Below are positions 6,147-8,627 of a stretch of 8,627 nucleotides of DNA, one piece after another. Source of the stretch: 13-1-40CM-70-15 sp964641215. GTDB lineage: Bacteria > Gemmatimonadota > Gemmatimonadetes > Gemmatimonadales > GWC2-71-9. The translations under genes and the position numbers were made by a program. The DNA is taken from assembly GCA_964641215.1 (NCBI GenBank), contig CAZXKD010000124.1, forward strand, positions 1-8,627. The letters run 5' to 3'. The stretch's first letter is position 1, and the number at the start of each line of letters is the position of its first letter. The notes beneath the pieces were generated by a model, which saw nothing but the letters and a program-made list of their open reading frames with translations, was not told the origin of the DNA and did no database searches.

Positions 6147-7331
6147 ATGACATACCGTTGCCTCGGCGGATTCTTCCCCGCGGCGATAGCGGTGGCGGGC
6201 GCGCTTGCCTGCAACCTCAACGTCGCGACACCGGTGGCGCCCCCGGCGTCGTCGCCCGGCGTCCCGGCGCTGCACCTCGTGGCGCAGGGTCTCGCGAGCC
6301 CGCTGTTCCTCACGTCACCGCCCGGCGACTCGGCGCGGCAATTCATCGTGCAGCAGGACGGCCGCGTCCGCATCGTCCGCAACGACACACTGCTCGTCAC
6401 TCCCTTCCTCGACATCCACACGCTGGTGACATACGGCGGAGAGCAAGGATTGCTGGGGCTCGCGTTCCACCCGAGCTACCGCCAGAACGGCTGGTTCTAC
6501 GTGTATTACACGAACGTGAGCGGTGACATCAGGGTCGTCCGGTTCACCGTTTCCACGGACCCGAGCGTGGCGGATGCCACCACTGGAGACACGGTGCTCG
6601 CAGTAGTGCACCAACCCAACACCAACCACAATGGTGGGATGCTGTTGTTCGGGCCCGACGGCTACCTGTACACGGGGTTGGGCGACGGCGGCGGCGGTGG
6701 CGATCCTGCCGGCAACGGCCAGAACCGCGATGTGCTGCTCGGCAAGATCCTGCGGCTCGATGTGGATCACGGGTCGCCGTACACCATCCCGGCGAGCAAT
6801 CCGTTCGCCAGCGATCCGACCGCGCGCGGGGAGGTCTGGGACTACGGGCTCCGCAATCCGTGGCGGTTCTCCTTCGATCGGGCGAACGGCGACCTCTACA
6901 TCGCCGATGTGGGACAGGACCTGTACGAGGAGGTGGACGTCGAGCCGAGCGGCGGCCGCGGCGCGGTGAACTACGGCTGGAACATCATGGAGGGGCTGCA
7001 CTGCTACAGTGCGTCTCCCTGCAACATGACCGGTCTGACGCTGCCGGTAATCGAGTACTCCCACGCCGATGGCTCCTGTGCAGTGATCGGCGGGTACGTG
7101 TACCGCGGCAAGGCGGTGCCGGTGCTGGCAGGCCAGTATTTATACGCGGACTTGTGTAGCGGCTGGGTGAAGAGCTTTCACCTTGCCGCGGGCCAGGCGG
7201 GGAATCCTCAGAATTGGACGACGCAGCTGGGCACCGGGCCCAACGTCAGCTCGTTCGGCGAGGATGCGCGCGGGGAGCTTTACGTCGTCAACCTGGGCGG
7301 GAAGGTGTATCGGATCGTGGCGGCGCCGTAG
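6147..7331 (+). CDS. Exported PQQ-dependent sugar dehydrogenase (soluble aldose dehydrogenase family)
   Basis: This is a six-bladed beta-propeller quinoprotein of the glucose/sorbosone dehydrogenase (GSDH) family, which oxidises aldoses in the periplasm and passes electrons to the respiratory chain. The 394 residues start at the ATG at 6147; the longer open frame upstream only translates the hairpin repeat. A signal peptide (FFPAAIAVAGALAC) ends at Cys22, with an atypical lipobox, so it may be a lipoprotein or simply secreted. Family motifs are GGEQGLLGLAFHP (97-109), NTNHNGGMLLFGPDGYLY (158-175) with His161 matching the catalytic His of soluble glucose dehydrogenase, GLGDGGGGGDP (177-187), GLRNPWRFSFD (234-244) with PQQ-contacting Arg candidates, and DVGQDLYEEVDV (254-265). 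Cys286/Cys292 and Cys311/Cys337 could form disulfides. No Shine-Dalgarno precedes the ATG; TATCAT at 6135-6140 sits where a -10 box of a leaderless transcript could be, though no -35 is evident. Substrate is unknown. Confidence 0.88.
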   Translation: MTYRCLGGFFPAAIAVAGALACNLNVATPVAPPASSPGVPALHLVAQGLASPLFLTSPPGDSARQFIVQQDGRVRIVRNDTLLVTPFLDIHTLVTYGGEQGLLGLAFHPSYRQNGWFYVYYTNVSGDIRVVRFTVSTDPSVADATTGDTVLAVVHQPNTNHNGGMLLFGPDGYLYTGLGDGGGGGDPAGNGQNRDVLLGKILRLDVDHGSPYTIPASNPFASDPTARGEVWDYGLRNPWRFSFDRANGDLYIADVGQDLYEEVDVEPSGGRGAVNYGWNIMEGLHCYSASPCNMTGLTLPVIEYSHADGSCAVIGGYVYRGKAVPVLAGQYLYADLCSGWVKSFHLAAGQAGNPQNWTTQLGTGPNVSSFGEDARGELYVVNLGGKVYRIVAAP

Positions 7332-7336
7332 GTAGA

Positions 7337-7397
7337 GGGAGCAGGGAGCACGGAGCAGTTCGTTCCGTGGAGCGTACTGCTCCGTGCTCTGTGCTCC
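7337..7397. repeat. Heptamer-built inverted repeat, copy 2 (between convergent genes)
   Basis: Left arm heptamers GGGAGCA, GGGAGCA, CGGAGCA plus GT (7338-7359 in the stem) pair with the right arm 7376-7397 (ACTGCTCC, GTGCTCT, GTGCTCC) at 20 of 22 positions. The intervening TCGTTCCGTGGAGCGT is itself partly self-complementary. It starts 5 nt after the TAG of the sugar dehydrogenase and ends 6 nt before the end of the convergent propeller gene, so it is placed to act as a bidirectional terminator. It has one heptamer fewer in the left arm than copy 1. Confidence 0.85.
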
Positions 7398-7403
7398 ATT
7401 CTT

Positions 7404-8570
7404 TCAGTGCAAGACCGCAGACACCACCATCACCAGCCGGCCGCGCACCCGCCAGCCGGGAATGATCACGTCCAGTGGCTCCGCCGCGATGGGGACGCCA
7501 CCGGGAACGACCGGCACGAGCCCGCCATCGCGCTTGATGCGGAGCACATGCAGGCGATTGGCGATGTGGTCCGCGACGTAGATGAACCGATCGGCCGGAT
7601 CCAGCGCCATCCCTTCCGGGCCTCCCGGCCCCGGGGTTCCCAGCAGCACCGGAGTCCCCGGCACGAGCGTCAACGAGCCGTCCTCTCCCACGCGATAGGC
7701 GAGGATCGCGGGCGGCGACTCGAAGGTCGCGAACAGCAGGGTGCCCCTGGAGTTCAGGACGCAGTGCTCGTAGGTCGTAAACCCGGCCGGGGCGGGGAAG
7801 GGCGAGCCGGGCACGGGAGCCAGGCTCCCGTCCACGCCCAGAGCGAAGACCGAAAGGCTGGGCTGCGACCGGTTGGTGACGAACACGAACCTCCCGTTGG
7901 GGTGGACGATCGGCTCATCGGGGGAGAACACGCCGGGGAACGGGGAGCCAGGCACCGCTGCCAGGCTGCCGTCCGTCGCGATCCGCAGCACCGAGACATT
8001 GTTCGAGGTCGCATTGGTTGTCAGCAGGAATCTGCCGCGCGGATCGAGCGTCATCCCTTCCAGCAGCTGGCCCCCCGTGGGCGCTGGGGAGTCGGGAACG
8101 GAGTTCGGGATTCCCTGCGGCCCCAAGCGGAAGGTCGATATGGTGTTGCTGCCGGCGTGGCCGACGAAGAGAAACCGTCCGTCGGTCTCCGTTGCGGAGG
8201 GTTGGAGGCCTTCCGCTTGGAAGGGCGATCCCGCGACCGGCCGCAGCGCCCCGCTCCCGTGATCGAACCGCAGCACTGAGAAGCTGTTGCTGGCGTCGCT
8301 GGCGACGAACAGCAAGCGGTGGGGGTCACGAGCCGAAAGGGACTCGACGTCGTCGATCCGGCCACCCGAGGGGAAAGGCGAGCCGGCGAGCGGCGTCAGG
8401 CCTCCCCGACCGTCCAGGGCATAGACGAACAGATTGCGATCTGCCACGGCGGGGGCAGAAGGAGGAGCTCCTGTCGCGAGCTGGGGGTCTGGGGCCGCCG
8501 GGATTTCCGTACAACTCCAGAGGGCGAGGGCGAGAACGGCGGCGAACCGCGTGCCGGACCCCGGCCTCAC
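7404..8570 (-). CDS. Exported seven-bladed beta-propeller protein, lactonase family
   Basis: The 388-residue product resembles the lactonase (6-phosphogluconolactonase-like, PF10282) beta-propeller family. It starts at the GTG at 8570, inside the stop codon of the upstream gene (GTGA), which suggests translational coupling; no Shine-Dalgarno is seen. The N-terminus (TRFAAVLALALWSC) looks like a signal peptide with a possible lipobox at Cys20 (Trp at -2 is unusual). The body is seven repeats of about 45-50 residues, each carrying a version of PVPGSPFP: near residues 63 (GSPFP), 114 (GSPFQ), 160 (DSPAP), 208 (GSPFP), 255 (GSPFP), 305 (GTPVL) and 355 (PGGVP). Each is followed by a strand such as GRFVFVTN or DRFIYVAD and SVLRI or SVFAL, indicating seven blades. 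Cytosolic 6-phosphogluconolactonase function is unlikely for an exported protein; binding or scaffold roles are equally possible. Fold is fairly sure, function is not. Confidence 0.8.
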   Translation of the reverse strand: MRPGSGTRFAAVLALALWSCTEIPAAPDPQLATGAPPSAPAVADRNLFVYALDGRGGLTPLAGSPFPSGGRIDDVESLSARDPHRLLFVASDASNSFSVLRFDHGSGALRPVAGSPFQAEGLQPSATETDGRFLFVGHAGSNTISTFRLGPQGIPNSVPDSPAPTGGQLLEGMTLDPRGRFLLTTNATSNNVSVLRIATDGSLAAVPGSPFPGVFSPDEPIVHPNGRFVFVTNRSQPSLSVFALGVDGSLAPVPGSPFPAPAGFTTYEHCVLNSRGTLLFATFESPPAILAYRVGEDGSLTLVPGTPVLLGTPGPGGPEGMALDPADRFIYVADHIANRLHVLRIKRDGGLVPVVPGGVPIAAEPLDVIIPGWRVRGRLVMVVSAVLH

Positions 8571-8627
8571 CTGCGGAGCAGGAGCCCGACCATTGTCAGC
8601 GTAGTCCCCGCCCAGAAGAGGAACATC
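8567..8627 (-). CDS. C-terminal end of an unidentified membrane protein (partial)
   Basis: At the window edge the minus strand is open for 19 codons before TGA (8569-8567) and reads MFLFWAGTTLTMVGLLLRR. This is a hydrophobic helix ending in two arginines, typical of a final transmembrane segment with a cytoplasmic end. Its stop overlaps the GTG of the propeller gene. The ATG at 8626 may be internal, since the gene probably continues beyond the window. Too little is visible to name a family. Confidence 0.45.
   Translation of the reverse strand, partial: MFLFWAGTTLTMVGLLLRR

Noticed and set aside
5116..6153. 345-codon minus-strand open frame antisense to the deacetylase
   Set aside because: It has Arg/His/Pro-rich composition, its N-terminal part translates the hairpin repeat, and the opposite strand carries recognised motifs.
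6027..7397. Heptamer repeats as a CRISPR array or transposon ends
   Set aside because: There are no regular unique spacers, no cas genes, no transposase and no target-site duplication; the units are short tandem heptamers arranged as hairpins.
7407..8279. 290-codon plus-strand frame antisense to the propeller gene
   Set aside because: His/Arg/Gly-rich shadow; the minus strand has seven regular propeller repeats.

Overview
The window is GC-rich DNA from an uncultured-looking bacterium, probably from soil or sediment. It carries the edge of a cell-surface polysaccharide locus, followed by genes for exported enzymes. A member of the Gemmatimonadota or a similar high-GC phylum would fit the ECF42-type sigma factor, the lipoprotein-rich gene set and the intergenic heptamer repeats. 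That placement is an inference and rests on no marker gene.

Layout. Bases 2 to about 395 (+) encode the C-terminal domain of an ECF42-like sigma factor. About 100 bases of G-rich DNA then lead directly into the middle of an O-antigen ligase/polymerase (Wzy_C) reading frame that lacks its N-terminal half. The ligase (+) and a Wzz-type chain-length determinant (-, 1382-2212) converge and overlap by 119 bp. Divergent from wzz is a Wzx-type flippase (+, 2305-3817), coupled by an ATGA overlap to an FkbM-family methyltransferase (3814-4698). The next gene encodes a lipoprotein with a polysaccharide deacetylase (CE4/NodB-like) domain (4723-6027). A long heptamer-built hairpin separates it from an exported PQQ-type sugar dehydrogenase (6147-7331). 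A second hairpin of the same family lies between that gene and a convergent seven-bladed beta-propeller (lactonase-family) gene (-, 7404-8570). That gene starts inside the stop codon of another minus-strand gene, of which only 19 hydrophobic C-terminal residues are visible.

Working together, the ligase/polymerase, Wzz, Wzx and methyltransferase form most of a Wzx/Wzy-type surface polysaccharide pathway: flipping of lipid-linked units, chain-length control, polymerisation or ligation, and methyl decoration. The deacetylase may trim or modify the product. The sugar dehydrogenase and propeller are periplasmic or outer-membrane proteins with no firm link to the pathway.

The most notable signals are these. 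(1) A run of 14 G breaks the flippase frame; removing one G restores a membrane C-terminus that ends exactly at the methyltransferase start. (2) G runs of 8 or more occur in each of the four polysaccharide genes and I saw none elsewhere, which suggests phase-variable surface glycans or systematic sequencing error. (3) Two related inverted repeats are built from GGAGCA(C/G) heptamers. (4) The junction between the sigma factor and the ligase looks chimeric. I see no CRISPR array, tRNA, rRNA or transposase. No wholly new system is evident; the poly-G pattern is the best candidate for unusual biology.
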